DNA from: Microbacterium sp. TNHR37B
GTDB taxonomy: Bacteria > Actinomycetota > Actinomycetes > Actinomycetales > Microbacteriaceae
Length of the DNA: 64,000 nt
Direction: 5' to 3'
Assembly (NCBI RefSeq): GCF_001620065.1
Contig: NZ_LQGV01000001.1
Coordinates: 124,001 to 188,000 of the forward strand
Part shown: positions 42,307 through 51,821 of the stretch, piece after piece
How the letters are laid out: each line of letters begins with the position of its first letter
Position numbering within the stretch: the stretch's first letter is position 1
Program-made: the position numbers and the translations under genes
Notes under the pieces: generated by a model
Databases searched by the model: none
Told to the model about the DNA's origin: nothing
What the model saw: only the letters and a program-made list of their open reading frames with translations

Positions 42307-43365
42307 ATGGATGTCGCGCGCCTCACCGCTCGAGCTCTGTCCCTGAAGCCCGTCCGCGCGTTTCTGCGGTACAGCGAGCATCGTGGCCCGCTTCTGGCGG
42401 ACAGCGTCACGTATCGGGCTCTCTTCAGCATCTTCGCCGCCGTGCTGCTCGGGTTCTCGGTCGCCGCGCTCTGGCTCGCGGGCGACAAAGACGCGTGGAA
42501 TGCGCTGCTCGCCGCCATCGATCGAGCGATCCCCGGGCTCGTCGGGCCCGACGGCATCATCTCTCCCGACAACATCGACGCTCCGGCCGGCCTGTCTATT
42601 GCGGGGATCCTGTCGTTGGCGGGTCTGGTCGGTGCCGCGATCGGCGCCATCGGGTCTCTCCGCACGGCGCTGCACGTGATCGCCGACCGCCCGACCGACG
42701 ACGTCGTGTGGTGGGCCGTGATCCTCCGGAATCTCGGGGTGGCGGTCGGTGCCGCCGTGGCGCTCGGGGCATCGGCGGCGATGACCGTTCTGGGAACGGC
42801 CGGGCTCGGCGTCGTGGCGGGATGGATCGGCCTCCCGGAAGACCACCCTTTGCTGTCGTGGGGCACGCGAGCACTTGCGATCGTCGTCACATTCGCCCTC
42901 GACGCCGTGGCGGTGGCCGCGCTCTTCCGGATCCTTTCCGGCGTCCGCGCCGACTGGCGTTCGCTGTGGGCGGGAGCGCTGCTGGGTGCCGTGGGGCTGA
43001 CCGTTCTGCAGACCCTCTCCGGACTGTTCGTCGGCGGGGCGACCTCCAACCCGCTGCTGGCTTCTTTCGCCTCGCTCATCGCGCTGCTGCTGTGGGTCAA
43101 CCTGTCGGCGCAGGTGATCCTCATCGCGAGTGCCTACATCCTCGAGGGGGTCGCCGAGCGACACGACCGGGTGCGGGCGCGGCACGGCGCGGACACCTTC
43201 CTGGCGCGCCGGATCCAGCGCGCCGAAGACGCGGTGCGCGTCGCGACGGCCGAGCTCGAGAAGGCCCGCGCCGACGCCGATGACGCAGCGCGCGCGGCGG
43301 ATGAGAAGGCGCGCTCCGACGACCGGAAGGCACGGTCCGAAGACGAGAATGCGTCGAGTGTGTAA
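42307..43365 (+). CDS. YihY/BrkB-family membrane protein
   Basis: A 352-residue protein with six membrane segments: YSEHRGPLLADSVTYRALFS at the start and LLLWVNLSAQVILIASAYI near residue 275 are family marks. The last 65 residues form a charged Ala/Glu/Arg coiled coil (VRVATAELEKARADADDAAR). The family was once thought to be RNase BN but is now regarded as a membrane protein of unsettled function. TAGGGT (42294-42299) lies seven bases before the ATG, fitting a leaderless mRNA. Confidence 0.88.
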   Translation: MDVARLTARALSLKPVRAFLRYSEHRGPLLADSVTYRALFSIFAAVLLGFSVAALWLAGDKDAWNALLAAIDRAIPGLVGPDGIISPDNIDAPAGLSIAGILSLAGLVGAAIGAIGSLRTALHVIADRPTDDVVWWAVILRNLGVAVGAAVALGASAAMTVLGTAGLGVVAGWIGLPEDHPLLSWGTRALAIVVTFALDAVAVAALFRILSGVRADWRSLWAGALLGAVGLTVLQTLSGLFVGGATSNPLLASFASLIALLLWVNLSAQVILIASAYILEGVAERHDRVRARHGADTFLARRIQRAEDAVRVATAELEKARADADDAARAADEKARSDDRKARSEDENASSV

Positions 43366-43429
43366 ACACTGACGGCGTTCACGGCCCAAGGGGATCGGGC
43401 GGCCTCCTCTGAGTGTGTACCTTCGTAAG

Positions 43430-45946
43430 GTGCCCGAGAACGACTTCGCTGCGGCGCCCGCGTCGCACCCGCTGCATGCCACCCACCCGCTCGCGCTGGC
43501 TCCCGTGACCGGACCGGCCAGTTCGGTCGACGGATTCGTCCGCCAGTTCCTCCGCAATCTGAACTACGAACGCGGTGTGCCGTTGTCGGCCTCGAGTGTC
43601 ACCGACCGCTACTACGCCTTTGCCATGACGGTGCGCGACTACCTCATGGCGCGCTGGCTCGAAGATCAGCGCCGCCAGCGCGAGCAGCAGGCGAAGGGCG
43701 TCTGCTACCTCTCCGCGGAGTATCTCCTGGGGAGGCAGCTCGACAACAACCTCTTGGCTTCCGGCCTCACCGACATCGCCACGGAGGCGATGGCCGCCTG
43801 CGGGATCGACATCGACGAGCTGCGTGCGCAGGAGGTCGAGCCGGGCCTGGGAAATGGCGGCCTCGGACGCCTCGCGGCATGCTTCATCGACTCGCTCGCC
43901 ACCTTGAGCGTCCCCAACATCGGCTACGGCATCCGCTACGAGTACGGCATCTTCCGTCAGACCTTCGTCGACGGTCAGCAGGTCGAGCAACCCGACGCGT
44001 GGCTCGCGATGGACACTCCGTGGGAGTTCCCCCACCCCGAGGCCGCCCAGGAGATCTCCTTCGGCGGTCACACCGAGACCTATGACGACGACGGTGTGAT
44101 CCGCAGCCGATGGATCCCTGGCTGGAACGTCCAGGCCCTGCCGTACAACTACATGGTCCCCGGCTACCAGAACGGCCGGGTCAACACCCTCCGCCTCTGG
44201 AGCGCGAAGGCCACCGACTCCTTCGACCTGCGCGTCTTCAACTCCGGCGATTACGAGGAGGCGGTGCGCGCGCAGACCTTCGCGGAGAACATCTCCAAGG
44301 TGCTCTACCCGGAAGACTCCACGCCTCAGGGCAAGGAGCTGCGCCTCCAGCAGCAGTACTTCTTCGTCGCCGCCTCGATCGCCGACTTCCTCCAGCACCA
44401 GCTCGCCGACGGCTTCGATCTCTCCGGGCTCCCGGACCGTGTGATCTTCCAGCTCAACGACACCCACCCGGTCATCGCTGTGCCCGAACTGATGCGCGTG
44501 CTGGTCGACGAGAAGAAGCTCGAGTGGGAGGAAGCGTGGCGGATCACGCAAGGCTGCTTCGCGTACACGTGCCACACGCTGCTTCCCGAGGCACTCGAAG
44601 TGTGGCCGGTCGACCTGCTCGGCCGGTTGCTTCCGCGGCACCTGGAGATCATCTACCGGATCAACGACGAGTTTCTCGCGGCCGTCCGCGAGCGTTTCGG
44701 CGACGACGAGATGCGGATTCGCAACATGTCGATCATCGGAGAGGTGCCGGTCCGCTCGGTGCGGATGGCGTACCTCGCCACGGTCGCCGGGGCCAAGGTC
44801 AACGGCGTCGCGGAGCTGCATTCCCAGCTCCTGCGCGACAAGGTCCTGCCCGACTTCAACGAGTTCTACCCGGGCAAGTTCACCAACGTCACCAACGGCG
44901 TCACCCCCCGCCGGTTCGTCCGGCTCGCCAACCCCGAGCTGTCGGGCCTGATCACCGAGGCGCTCGGCACGGGCTGGATCACCGACCTGGAGCGGCTCCG
45001 CGAGCTGGAGTCCTACGCCGAGGATCCGGAGTTCCGCGCGAGGTTCCGCGAGGTCAAGGCCGCCAACAAACGCCGGCTCTCTCACGTCCTCCACACCCGC
45101 GACGGGTTCGACGTGAGCGACGGGCACATGCTCGACGTCATGGTCAAGCGTCTTCACGAGTACAAGCGTCAGATGCTCAAGCTGCTCCACATCGTCACGG
45201 CGTACGAAGGGATCGTGTCGGGCCGTGTCGACGTCGCCGAGGTCCAGCCGCGGACGTTCATCTTCGGCGCCAAGGCGGCGCCCGGGTACGTCATGGCCAA
45301 GCAGATCATCCACCTGATCAACGCGGTCGGCTCGGTCGTCAACGCCGATCCCCGCGTCGCTGATCGGTTGAAGGTCCTCTTCCCGCCGAACTACAACGTC
45401 ACGCTGGCGGAGCGGGTCATTCCCGCCGCCGACCTGTCTGAGCAGATCTCACTCGCCGGGAAGGAGGCCTCGGGGACGGGGAACATGAAGTTCGCACTCA
45501 ACGGCGCCCTGACGATCGGCACGGATGACGGCGCCAACGTCGAGATCCGCGAGCTGGTCGGCGATGACAACTTCTTCCTCTTCGGTATGAGCGAGCCGGA
45601 GGTCGAAGCGCTGTGGGCCCGCGGCTACCGGCCGGCCGACTTCTACCAGGCGGACGAAGGCCTGAGGCGTGCGATCGACCTCATCGCCTCGGGAGCCTTC
45701 TCCGGCGGTGACAAGAGCGTGTTCGAGCCGATCGTCTCGAACCTCCTCTACGACGACCGTTTCATGGTGCTCGCCGACTACTCGTCCTACATCCAGGCGC
45801 AGGCCACGGTCGACGCCGCCTACCAGGATCAGGACGCCTGGACGCGCTCCGCGATCCTCAACGTCGCCCGGTGCGGGTTCTTCTCCTCGGACCGTTCGAT
45901 GCGCGACTACATCGAGCGGATCTGGCACACCCCGCCCGTCCTCTGA
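43430..45946 (+). CDS. glgP: Glycogen/maltodextrin phosphorylase
   Basis: An 838-residue GT35 phosphorylase releasing glucose 1-phosphate from alpha-1,4-glucans. GVCYLSAEYLLGRQLDNNLL, VEPGLGNGGLGRLAACFIDS, NDTHPVIAVPELMRVL and VTNGVTPRRFV are diagnostic, and the pyridoxal-phosphate Lys is in ASGTGNMKFALNGALTIGTD. The GTG at 43430 is preferred because TACCTT (43418-43423) stands six bases before it; a GTG at 43415 would add five residues. Spacer before it contains the palindrome AGTGT-GTAA-ACACT (43357-43370). Confidence 0.96.
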   Translation: MPENDFAAAPASHPLHATHPLALAPVTGPASSVDGFVRQFLRNLNYERGVPLSASSVTDRYYAFAMTVRDYLMARWLEDQRRQREQQAKGVCYLSAEYLLGRQLDNNLLASGLTDIATEAMAACGIDIDELRAQEVEPGLGNGGLGRLAACFIDSLATLSVPNIGYGIRYEYGIFRQTFVDGQQVEQPDAWLAMDTPWEFPHPEAAQEISFGGHTETYDDDGVIRSRWIPGWNVQALPYNYMVPGYQNGRVNTLRLWSAKATDSFDLRVFNSGDYEEAVRAQTFAENISKVLYPEDSTPQGKELRLQQQYFFVAASIADFLQHQLADGFDLSGLPDRVIFQLNDTHPVIAVPELMRVLVDEKKLEWEEAWRITQGCFAYTCHTLLPEALEVWPVDLLGRLLPRHLEIIYRINDEFLAAVRERFGDDEMRIRNMSIIGEVPVRSVRMAYLATVAGAKVNGVAELHSQLLRDKVLPDFNEFYPGKFTNVTNGVTPRRFVRLANPELSGLITEALGTGWITDLERLRELESYAEDPEFRARFREVKAANKRRLSHVLHTRDGFDVSDGHMLDVMVKRLHEYKRQMLKLLHIVTAYEGIVSGRVDVAEVQPRTFIFGAKAAPGYVMAKQIIHLINAVGSVVNADPRVADRLKVLFPPNYNVTLAERVIPAADLSEQISLAGKEASGTGNMKFALNGALTIGTDDGANVEIRELVGDDNFFLFGMSEPEVEALWARGYRPADFYQADEGLRRAIDLIASGAFSGGDKSVFEPIVSNLLYDDRFMVLADYSSYIQAQATVDAAYQDQDAWTRSAILNVARCGFFSSDRSMRDYIERIWHTPPVL

Positions 45947-45955
45947 CGTCGGGGC

Positions 45956-46687
45956 TCACCGGGCGTAGCGCTCGACGAAGGCCCGGAGGATCGACGAGGT
46001 GTGCGCCACCGGAGTGCGGCGAACGGCGGCAAGGGTGAGATACAGCTCGTCGGCGCCGAAGTAGCCGTGGTCGGCGTAGGCGTGGATGCGGGTGGTGATG
46101 CCGTCCACGTCCAGCTCGGGATGGAACTGCGTCGCGTACACGTTGCGTCCCACGCGGAACATCTGCACCGGGCAGGCGTCGCCGCGGGCGAGGAGGGTCG
46201 CCGAGGGCGGCAGCACCGTGATCGCCTCCTTGTGGCCGACGAACGCGGTGAACCGGTCGGGGAGCGCGGCGAGAAGAGGGTCGGCGGCGCCCTCGGGTGT
46301 CCGCTCGATCTCGACGACGCTGATGGGCTCCCGATACGTGCGATCGATCACGGCGCCCTGATGGGCGCCGAGGGTCCCGACTCCGTAGCAGGCCCCGAGG
46401 AAGGGGAAGTCCCGCGCCACGACGTCGTCGAGGAGAGTTCGGAACTCGGCCTCGACGCGTCGTTGCACGGCGCTCTTGTCCTCATCGGGGTCCGAGGCGT
46501 TGAACGGGCCGCCACCGACGAAGATCCCCGACCATTCGTCGAGGTCGATGGGGCCGAGGGGGCCCGCTTCCAGGCGCACCCGGACGAGCTCGTCCTCGCT
46601 CAGCCCGGTGAAGCGCAGGAAGAGGGCATACTCCTCGTCGGCGGGGACGTCCTCGGCACGGGTGGCCAGCAGCAGGAAGGGTCTCAT
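45956..46687 (-). CDS. Class I glutamine amidotransferase-like protein
   Basis: A 243-residue single-domain amidotransferase. The nucleophile is in PFLGACYGVGTLGAHQG (about residue 99), the catalytic His-Glu in YATQFHPELDVDG (about residue 186), and the N-terminal part has GIFVGGGPFNASD. It resembles stand-alone GMP-synthase-like amidotransferases whose acceptors are unknown. On its strand TAGACT (46697-46702) lies nine bases before the ATG. It is convergent with glgP, nine bases from its end. Confidence 0.88.
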   Translation of the reverse strand: MRPFLLLATRAEDVPADEEYALFLRFTGLSEDELVRVRLEAGPLGPIDLDEWSGIFVGGGPFNASDPDEDKSAVQRRVEAEFRTLLDDVVARDFPFLGACYGVGTLGAHQGAVIDRTYREPISVVEIERTPEGAADPLLAALPDRFTAFVGHKEAITVLPPSATLLARGDACPVQMFRVGRNVYATQFHPELDVDGITTRIHAYADHGYFGADELYLTLAAVRRTPVAHTSSILRAFVERYAR

Positions 46688-46759
46688 CGGCTGTCGAGTC
46701 TATGCGTCCCGACGGGGGAGCCGTGACGCAGGGGGCTAGGGTGGGAAGCGGAGGTCATC

Positions 46760-46987
46760 ATGGCAATTGCGCGCCTGCACGGCGGTCCCCTCGATGGACA
46801 GCTCATCCCGGTCGACGACGTGAGTCAGGACCAGTTGATCCTGCCCTACAGCGAGACCCAGGTGGTGTACGAGCGGGCGGGCGAGGCCGAGAACACCGGG
46901 GAGGGCGACGGTCCCACCTCCGCCGACTATCACTACGTCGAGGCGCAGGACGACATCGACCCCGATCCCGACGGCCGCGACGACTGA
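46760..46987 (+). CDS. Small conserved acidic protein
   Basis: A 75-residue protein, MAIARLHGGPLDGQLIPVDD then QLILPYSETQVVYERAG and a very acidic tail (DDIDPDPDGRDD). The LHGGPLDGQ start is shared by small proteins in many actinobacteria and their phages; function unknown. GGAGGT five bases before the ATG is a strong ribosome binding site and TAGGGT (46737-46742) a likely -10. It is next to the CYTH gene and may be co-transcribed. Confidence 0.75.
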   Translation: MAIARLHGGPLDGQLIPVDDVSQDQLILPYSETQVVYERAGEAENTGEGDGPTSADYHYVEAQDDIDPDPDGRDD

Positions 46988-46989
46988 TC

Positions 46990-47625
46990 TTGGTCGCCGA
47001 GCACTCGCTGGAGATCGAGCGCAAGTACGACGTCGACGACGACACCCCGCTGCCTGACTGGAGCGCGCTCCCGGGTGTCGCTGCCGTGCGGGAGCCTGAG
47101 CTCCGCTCGCTCGACGCGACCTACTTCGACACCGTCGACGGTGCGCTCGCTCGCGCGGCCACGGCCGTCCGGCGCCGCGAGGGCGGCCCCGATAGCGGCT
47201 GGCACGTGAAGCGGTCGACGCCCGACGGCAAACTCGAGACGAGGTGGCCGCTCACGATCGACGACGCAGAACACGGCGGTTTCGCAGGTCCGGTACCCGC
47301 GGAGGTCATCGTCGAGGTCGCCTCGGTGGCGGCGCCGCCGTTCGCTCCGATCGCACGTGTGCGCAATCAGAGACTCGCCTTCGCCCTGGTCGATGCCGAC
47401 GGTGAGCTCGTCGCCGAGTTCGTCGATGATCGGGTCGTCGCCGACGACCTCGGTGCGTCTCAGCAGACGCGGTGGCGCGAGTGGGAGCTCGAACTCGGCC
47501 CGCGGGGTCCGGAGGGGGAATCTGCGCGCGCCGCGTTCTTCCGCGCCGCCGATGCCTTGGTCATCGCCGCCGGCGGCCGAGTCTCTTCATCCTCGTCCAA
47601 GCTCGGTCGCGCCCTCGGCCGCTGA
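46990..47625 (+). CDS. CYTH-domain (triphosphate tunnel) protein
   Basis: A 211-residue CYTH protein. The signature E-x-E-x-K is at the N-terminus (HSLEIERKYDVDD), followed by LRSLDATYFDTVDGALARA, AVRRREGGPDSGWHVKRS and WREWELELGPRG, the charged strands that line the tunnel. Members hydrolyse inorganic triphosphate or ThTP, or bind other phosphates. The start is probably TTG at 46990, since no ATG or GTG lies close to the conserved Glu. It follows the small acidic gene by two bases. Confidence 0.85.
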   Translation: MVAEHSLEIERKYDVDDDTPLPDWSALPGVAAVREPELRSLDATYFDTVDGALARAATAVRRREGGPDSGWHVKRSTPDGKLETRWPLTIDDAEHGGFAGPVPAEVIVEVASVAAPPFAPIARVRNQRLAFALVDADGELVAEFVDDRVVADDLGASQQTRWREWELELGPRGPEGESARAAFFRAADALVIAAGGRVSSSSSKLGRALGR

Positions 47626-47672
47626 CGTGCCGCCCCGGACGAGGGAACGAGGCGTCACCGCCTCTGAACGAC

Positions 47673-47710
47673 ACTGACGCCGCCCCCGGCTTCGGTGGGG
47701 CGGCGTCAGT
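47673..47710. terminator. Bidirectional hairpin between CYTH and lpdA genes
   Basis: ACTGACGCCGCCCC (47673-47686) pairs perfectly with GGGGCGGCGTCAGT (47697-47710) around a ten-base loop containing TTCG. It sits between convergent genes and should terminate both. Confidence 0.85.
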
Positions 47711-47756
47711 GGGTGGAGGCCCAGGTTACCCGCTCTGGGGGCCCGGGGCCAGCCGA

Positions 47757-49157
47757 TCAGAAGTTGATCATGTGCCCGGCGAGACCGTGGAAGGCCTCCT
47801 GCAGGGCCTCGGACAGCGTCGGGTGGGTGTGGACGTTGCGCGCGAGCTCGAGCGCCGTGAGGTCCCACTTCTGCGCGAGCGTGAGCTCGGGGAGGAGCTC
47901 CGACACATCCGGTCCGATGAGGTGGCCACCGACGAGCTCGAGGTGCTCGGCGTCGGCGATCAGCTTGACGAAGCCCACCGGCTCGCCGAGGCCGTGCGCC
48001 TTTCCGTTCGCCATGAACGGGAAGGTCGCCACCTTGTACTCGCGGCCCGTCTCCTTGTACTGCGCCTCGGTGTAGCCGAACGAGGCGACCTGGGGAGAGC
48101 AGAAGGTCGCGCGGGGCATCATCTTGTAGTCGCCGAGCGTCATGGTCTCGGCGCCGCCGATGGTCTCCGCCGCCACGACCCCCTGGGCCTCGGCCACGTG
48201 AGCGAGCTGCAGCTTGGCGGTCACGTCGCCGATCGCGTAGATCCCCTCGACGTTCGTGCGCATGTGGTCGTCGATCTCGATGGCGCCGCGGTCGCTGACC
48301 TTGACCCCGGTGTTCTCGAGCCCGAATCCGTCGATGCGGGGGGCGAAGCCGATCGACATGAGGACCTTGTCCGCTTCGATCTGGCCGCTCGCGCCGCTCT
48401 TGTTGTCCGTGTAGGTGACTGTCACCTTGTCGCCCGAGTCGACGACGGTCTCCACCTTCGTGGAGACGAGGAGGTCGATCCCGTAGTTCTTGTACTGGCG
48501 CGCGATCTCCTTGGAGACGTCGGCGTCCTCATTGGGCAGCGCGCGGTCGAGGAACTCGATGATCGTCACCTTGACGCCGTAGTTGGAGAGCACGTAGGCG
48601 AACTCCATGCCGATCGCGCCCGCGCCGACGATCACGATCGACGACGGCAGTTCGCGGGAGAGGATCTGCTCCTCGTACGTGACCACGTTCTCGCTCAAGG
48701 TGACGCCAGGAAGGAGCCGGACGGTCGAACCGGTCGCGATGATGACGTTGTCGAAGGTGACCTCTTCGACCTGTCCGTCGGACTTGGTGACCGTGATCGC
48801 CTTGGGGCCCGTGAACGAGCCGCGTCCCTCGAACTCGGTGACCTTGTTCTTCTTCATCAGGTAGTGGATGCCCTTGACGCGCCCGTCGGCGACCTCGCGA
48901 CTGCGGTCCCAGGCGACGCCGAAGTCGAGGGTGAACTCACCCGAGATGCCGAAGAAGTCGGCCTTGTGCTTCAGGGTGTGCGCGATCTCCGCGTTCTTCA
49001 GCAGGGCCTTGGAGGGGATGCAGCCGACGTTGAGGCAGACGCCTCCCCAGTACTTCTCTTCGATGATGGCCGTGGACAGTCCGAGCTGTGCGGCGCGGAC
49101 CGCTGCGACGTAGCCACCAGGGCCGGCACCGAGGACGACGACATTGAAATGAGGCAT
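47757..49157 (-). CDS. lpdA: Dihydrolipoamide dehydrogenase
   Basis: A 466-residue E3 flavoenzyme that reoxidises lipoamide in the 2-oxoacid dehydrogenase complexes. FAD site [20 protein letters not shown], redox disulfide [13 protein letters not shown] (Cys near residues 41 and 46), NAD site [17 protein letters not shown], second FAD contact [19 protein letters not shown] and catalytic His-Glu in [19 protein letters not shown]. On its strand TAGGCT (49164-49169) is six bases before the ATG, a leaderless start. The nearby GarA homologue regulates the same metabolic node in relatives. Confidence 0.97.
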   Translation of the reverse strand: MPHFNVVVLGAGPGGYVAAVRAAQLGLSTAIIEEKYWGGVCLNVGCIPSKALLKNAEIAHTLKHKADFFGISGEFTLDFGVAWDRSREVADGRVKGIHYLMKKNKVTEFEGRGSFTGPKAITVTKSDGQVEEVTFDNVIIATGSTVRLLPGVTLSENVVTYEEQILSRELPSSIVIVGAGAIGMEFAYVLSNYGVKVTIIEFLDRALPNEDADVSKEIARQYKNYGIDLLVSTKVETVVDSGDKVTVTYTDNKSGASGQIEADKVLMSIGFAPRIDGFGLENTGVKVSDRGAIEIDDHMRTNVEGIYAIGDVTAKLQLAHVAEAQGVVAAETIGGAETMTLGDYKMMPRATFCSPQVASFGYTEAQYKETGREYKVATFPFMANGKAHGLGEPVGFVKLIADAEHLELVGGHLIGPDVSELLPELTLAQKWDLTALELARNVHTHPTLSEALQEAFHGLAGHMINF

Positions 49158-49166
49158 GATTCCAGC

Positions 49167-49772
49167 CTAGTCCTCGCGCAGGCCCCGTCTCCGCGTCAGG
49201 AGCACGACGAAAACCACCGCGACGACGGCGACGACGCCCACCGTGATCCACACCGGCAGCAGCTCCGTGCCATCCGACCCCGCCTCGGCGCTCTGCGCAC
49301 TCGGGGAGGGGGAGGCGGCACCGCTCGGCGCCGTCGTGGAGCCGGTCCCTGCGCCGGCGACGACGAAGCTGAACTGGTCGGAGATGGGGTGCCCGTCGCT
49401 GGAGACCACGCGCCAGGTCACCGTGATCTCGCCGGAGGCGGAGCCGCTGATCGGCTGGATGACGCGAACGCCGTCGACGACGGGAGGCTCGCTGGTCAGC
49501 GCCGTCCCCGCCGCGTCGGTCACGACGACGTCGGTGGTCCCCTCGCCGGTGAGGAGCACCCCGCTGAAGGTGAGCGTGACCTCCGTCGGCATCTCGGCGA
49601 CCTCCGACCCCACGGCCGGGTCCGATCCCACCAACTCGTCGTGCGCGAATGCCGGCGACGCAGCCGAACCGGCGACCAGCGCCGCCGCAAGCGCGAGCAT
49701 GGCCGTCAGGCGACCTCGCAGACCGAGTCGGGCGGAGGAAACGGGGGGAGCAGAAGGAGCAGGGGTTGTCAC
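49167..49772 (-). CDS. CopC/YcnJ-type copper-resistance domain protein
   Basis: A 201-residue exported protein. A signal peptide ending in SPAFA exposes an N-terminal His (HDELVGSDPAVGSEVAEMP), the copper ligand of CopC domains; WRVVSSDGHPISDQFSF holds the second conserved Asp-His. A Ser/Pro/Ala-rich linker and one membrane helix (LLPVWITVGVVAVVAVVFVV) end the protein. The GTG at 49772 is preferred because TAGGGT (49780-49785) lies seven bases before it; an ATG at 49790 is the alternative. No CopD is adjacent. Confidence 0.85.
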   Translation of the reverse strand: MTTPAPSAPPVSSARLGLRGRLTAMLALAAALVAGSAASPAFAHDELVGSDPAVGSEVAEMPTEVTLTFSGVLLTGEGTTDVVVTDAAGTALTSEPPVVDGVRVIQPISGSASGEITVTWRVVSSDGHPISDQFSFVVAGAGTGSTTAPSGAASPSPSAQSAEAGSDGTELLPVWITVGVVAVVAVVFVVLLTRRRGLRED

Positions 49773-50002
49773 GGGATCGACCCTACCCATCGACCCTGGG
49801 TGCGTCAGGGGATCGTCATCGGGTCCTCCACAGGGGATCCTCGATCACGGGCGTCTCGGGAGGCGTTCTGCGGCTTGTCGTTGAGCGGCGGATCCGTCAG
49901 GCTGGGGGAGCGCCCGCGGACCCCGCTCGAGAGTGTCCCGAGCACGAACTCACGCTCAGGGGGAGCGGCCGATCGGTTAGGGTGAATGAGGAGGAGGCCA
50001 CC

Positions 50003-50485
50003 GTGGACGAGAACCGTCGACCCGACGACATCCGGCGTGGAGCCGAACCGCACGAGCGCGTCTCTCACGACACGACGCAGACGTTCGGCCATGATTCGGA
50101 TCTGTCCTTCATCTCGTTCGGAAGCGAGCTGAGCGAGGTCGAGCGCGAAGCGATCGCCGCACTGCCGTCCCGTTCGGCCATGCTGCTCGTGCGCTCGGGT
50201 CCGACGGCCGGAGCGCGTTATCTTCTGGACACCGACGTGACGACCGTGGGGCGCCACCCCGAGGCGGACATCTTCTTCGACGACGTCACGGTGTCCCGCC
50301 GCCACGCGGAGCTCAACCGCTCCGGAACGGTCTTCGAACTCGTCGACCAGCGGTCGCTGAACGGCACCTATGTCAACGGTGAGCGTGTCGACCGGGCCGT
50401 CCTCACCGACGGAGCCGAGCTGCGTATCGGCAAGTTCCGTCTCAACTTCTTCGCGTCGCCGGCCGATCGCGAGCACGCCGGGTGA
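50003..50485 (+). CDS. garA: FHA-domain regulator GarA/OdhI
   Basis: A 160-residue protein. The N-terminal tail contains the Thr-rich SHDTTQTFGHDSDLSF, in the place of the ETTS motif that Pkn kinases phosphorylate in GarA and OdhI. The FHA domain has TTVGRHPEADIFFDDVTVSR, RHAEL and RSLNGTYVNGERVD with the phospho-Thr-binding Arg, Ser and Asn. In mycobacteria and corynebacteria the unphosphorylated protein inhibits 2-oxoglutarate dehydrogenase. The GTG at 50003 follows AGGAGG at a good distance; -10 TAGGGT lies at 49978-49983. Confidence 0.9.
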   Translation: MDENRRPDDIRRGAEPHERVSHDTTQTFGHDSDLSFISFGSELSEVEREAIAALPSRSAMLLVRSGPTAGARYLLDTDVTTVGRHPEADIFFDDVTVSRRHAELNRSGTVFELVDQRSLNGTYVNGERVDRAVLTDGAELRIGKFRLNFFASPADREHAG

Positions 50486-51159
50486 GCCCGGCGGCAGCAT
50501 CTCGCGGTCGCGCGGCGCCGGCGGGACACCTCAGCATCGGTCAGGTTCTCGCACGCCTGACGCCGGAGTTCCCGCTGTTGAGCGCGAGCAAGCTCCGTTA
50601 CCTGGAGGTCCAGGGGATCGTGTCGCCGGTGCGCACCGATTCCGGTTACCGCAAGTTCTCCCCGACCGACGTCGAGCGTCTCCGCACCACGCTGACGATG
50701 CAGCGCGATTACGGCATTCCGTTGGCGCGCATTCGTGAGTATCTCGACGACCCGGCGGGCGAGCTGGCGAGCATGCCGGCGTCGATCGTGCACGCAGCAC
50801 GTCGATATCGGCGTGACGAGCTCGTGTCCGAGGCCGAGGCGAGTGCGTCGCTTCTCAGCGAGGCCATCAGCGCCGGGCTCCTGCCTGCGGCGGAGACGTT
50901 CGACGAACGAGCCCTCTCGACCTTGCGCGCTCTCGTGGCCCTGGATGCCCATGGAATCCAGCCGCGCCATCTGCGTCCTCTGCGGCAGGCGGCCGAGCGC
51001 GATGTCGCCCTCGTAGAGAGCGCGCTGGCGCCCCTCCTTCGCAAATCCGACCCGGCTTCGCGCGCTCGCGCACACGAGGTCGCTCCGGAGCTCGTGCGTC
51101 GACTCGACGAGTTGCGCGCCGGCCTCGTGCAGGCCGCACTGGAGCGCCTGGCTCCCTGA
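50482..51159 (+). CDS. MerR-family regulator downstream of garA (Rv1828-like)
   Basis: A 225-residue regulator: HLSIGQVLARLTPEFPLLSA, SKLRYLEVQGIVSPVRTDSG and YRKFSPTDVERLRTTLTMQR form the MerR winged helix, followed by a long helical C-terminal part with no metal-binding Cys. In mycobacteria the homologue stands right after garA. The GTG overlaps the garA stop by four bases. Confidence 0.88.
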   Translation: MSPAAASRGRAAPAGHLSIGQVLARLTPEFPLLSASKLRYLEVQGIVSPVRTDSGYRKFSPTDVERLRTTLTMQRDYGIPLARIREYLDDPAGELASMPASIVHAARRYRRDELVSEAEASASLLSEAISAGLLPAAETFDERALSTLRALVALDAHGIQPRHLRPLRQAAERDVALVESALAPLLRKSDPASRARAHEVAPELVRRLDELRAGLVQAALERLAP

Positions 51160-51256
51160 CCACCGCGACACGCCGAGGCGTGAGAGCCCGATGTCGTTGC
51201 CGGGTGCCCCTCCCTCCTCTAGCGTGGAAGCGAACCACCACAACGCAGGAGGCGAA

Positions 51257-51802
51257 ATGACCGCGCACGACGCGATCGGCGAGCCGCAGTTCACCACCGA
51301 ACTGCTCTTCACCGACGGCCTCCCGCAGATGGACGACGAGGTGGGTTACCGTGGCGCCGTCGCCGCGCGGGCCGCAGGAATCACCTACCGCCAGCTCGAC
51401 TATTGGGCGCGCACCGAGCTCGTCGAGCCCACCGTCCGCGGTGCCTCCGGGTCCGGTTCGCAGCGGCTCTACGGATTCCGCGACATCCTCGTGCTCAAGC
51501 TCGTCAAGCGTCTTCTCGACACCGGGATCTCCCTGCAGCAGATCCGCACCGCGGTCGAGCAGCTGCGCGCGGCGGGCATCCGCGACCTCGCCGGCACGAC
51601 GCTGATGAGTGACGGCGCGTCGGTCTATCTCTGCACCTCGAACGACGAGGTCATCGACCTGGTCAGCCGCGGCCAGGGAGTCTTCGGCATCGCGGTGGGC
51701 AAGGTTCTGCACGAAGTGGAGTCGACGCTCCTCGACTTCGACCCGCAGGTGCCCGACCCGGTCGACGAGCTTGCCGCTCGTCGCGCGGTGCGTTCGGCGT
51801 AA
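51257..51802 (+). CDS. MerR-family regulator (Rv1830-like)
   Basis: A 181-residue regulator: GYRGAVAARAAGITYRQLDY, WARTELVEPTVRGASGSGSQ and RLYGFRDILVLKLVKRLLDT are the DNA-binding part, with a C-terminal beta domain around LMSDGASVYLCTSNDEVIDL. Its counterpart in mycobacteria lies two genes after the Rv1828-like gene, with a DUF151 nuclease between; that gene is missing here. AGGAGG six bases before the ATG is the ribosome binding site. Confidence 0.88.
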   Translation: MTAHDAIGEPQFTTELLFTDGLPQMDDEVGYRGAVAARAAGITYRQLDYWARTELVEPTVRGASGSGSQRLYGFRDILVLKLVKRLLDTGISLQQIRTAVEQLRAAGIRDLAGTTLMSDGASVYLCTSNDEVIDLVSRGQGVFGIAVGKVLHEVESTLLDFDPQVPDPVDELAARRAVRSA

Positions 51803-51821
51803 CGACCGGAGCCGTTCGCTC

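Noticed and set aside
43379..45313. Open frame antisense to glgP
   Set aside because: Shadow of glgP; no homology-like motifs.
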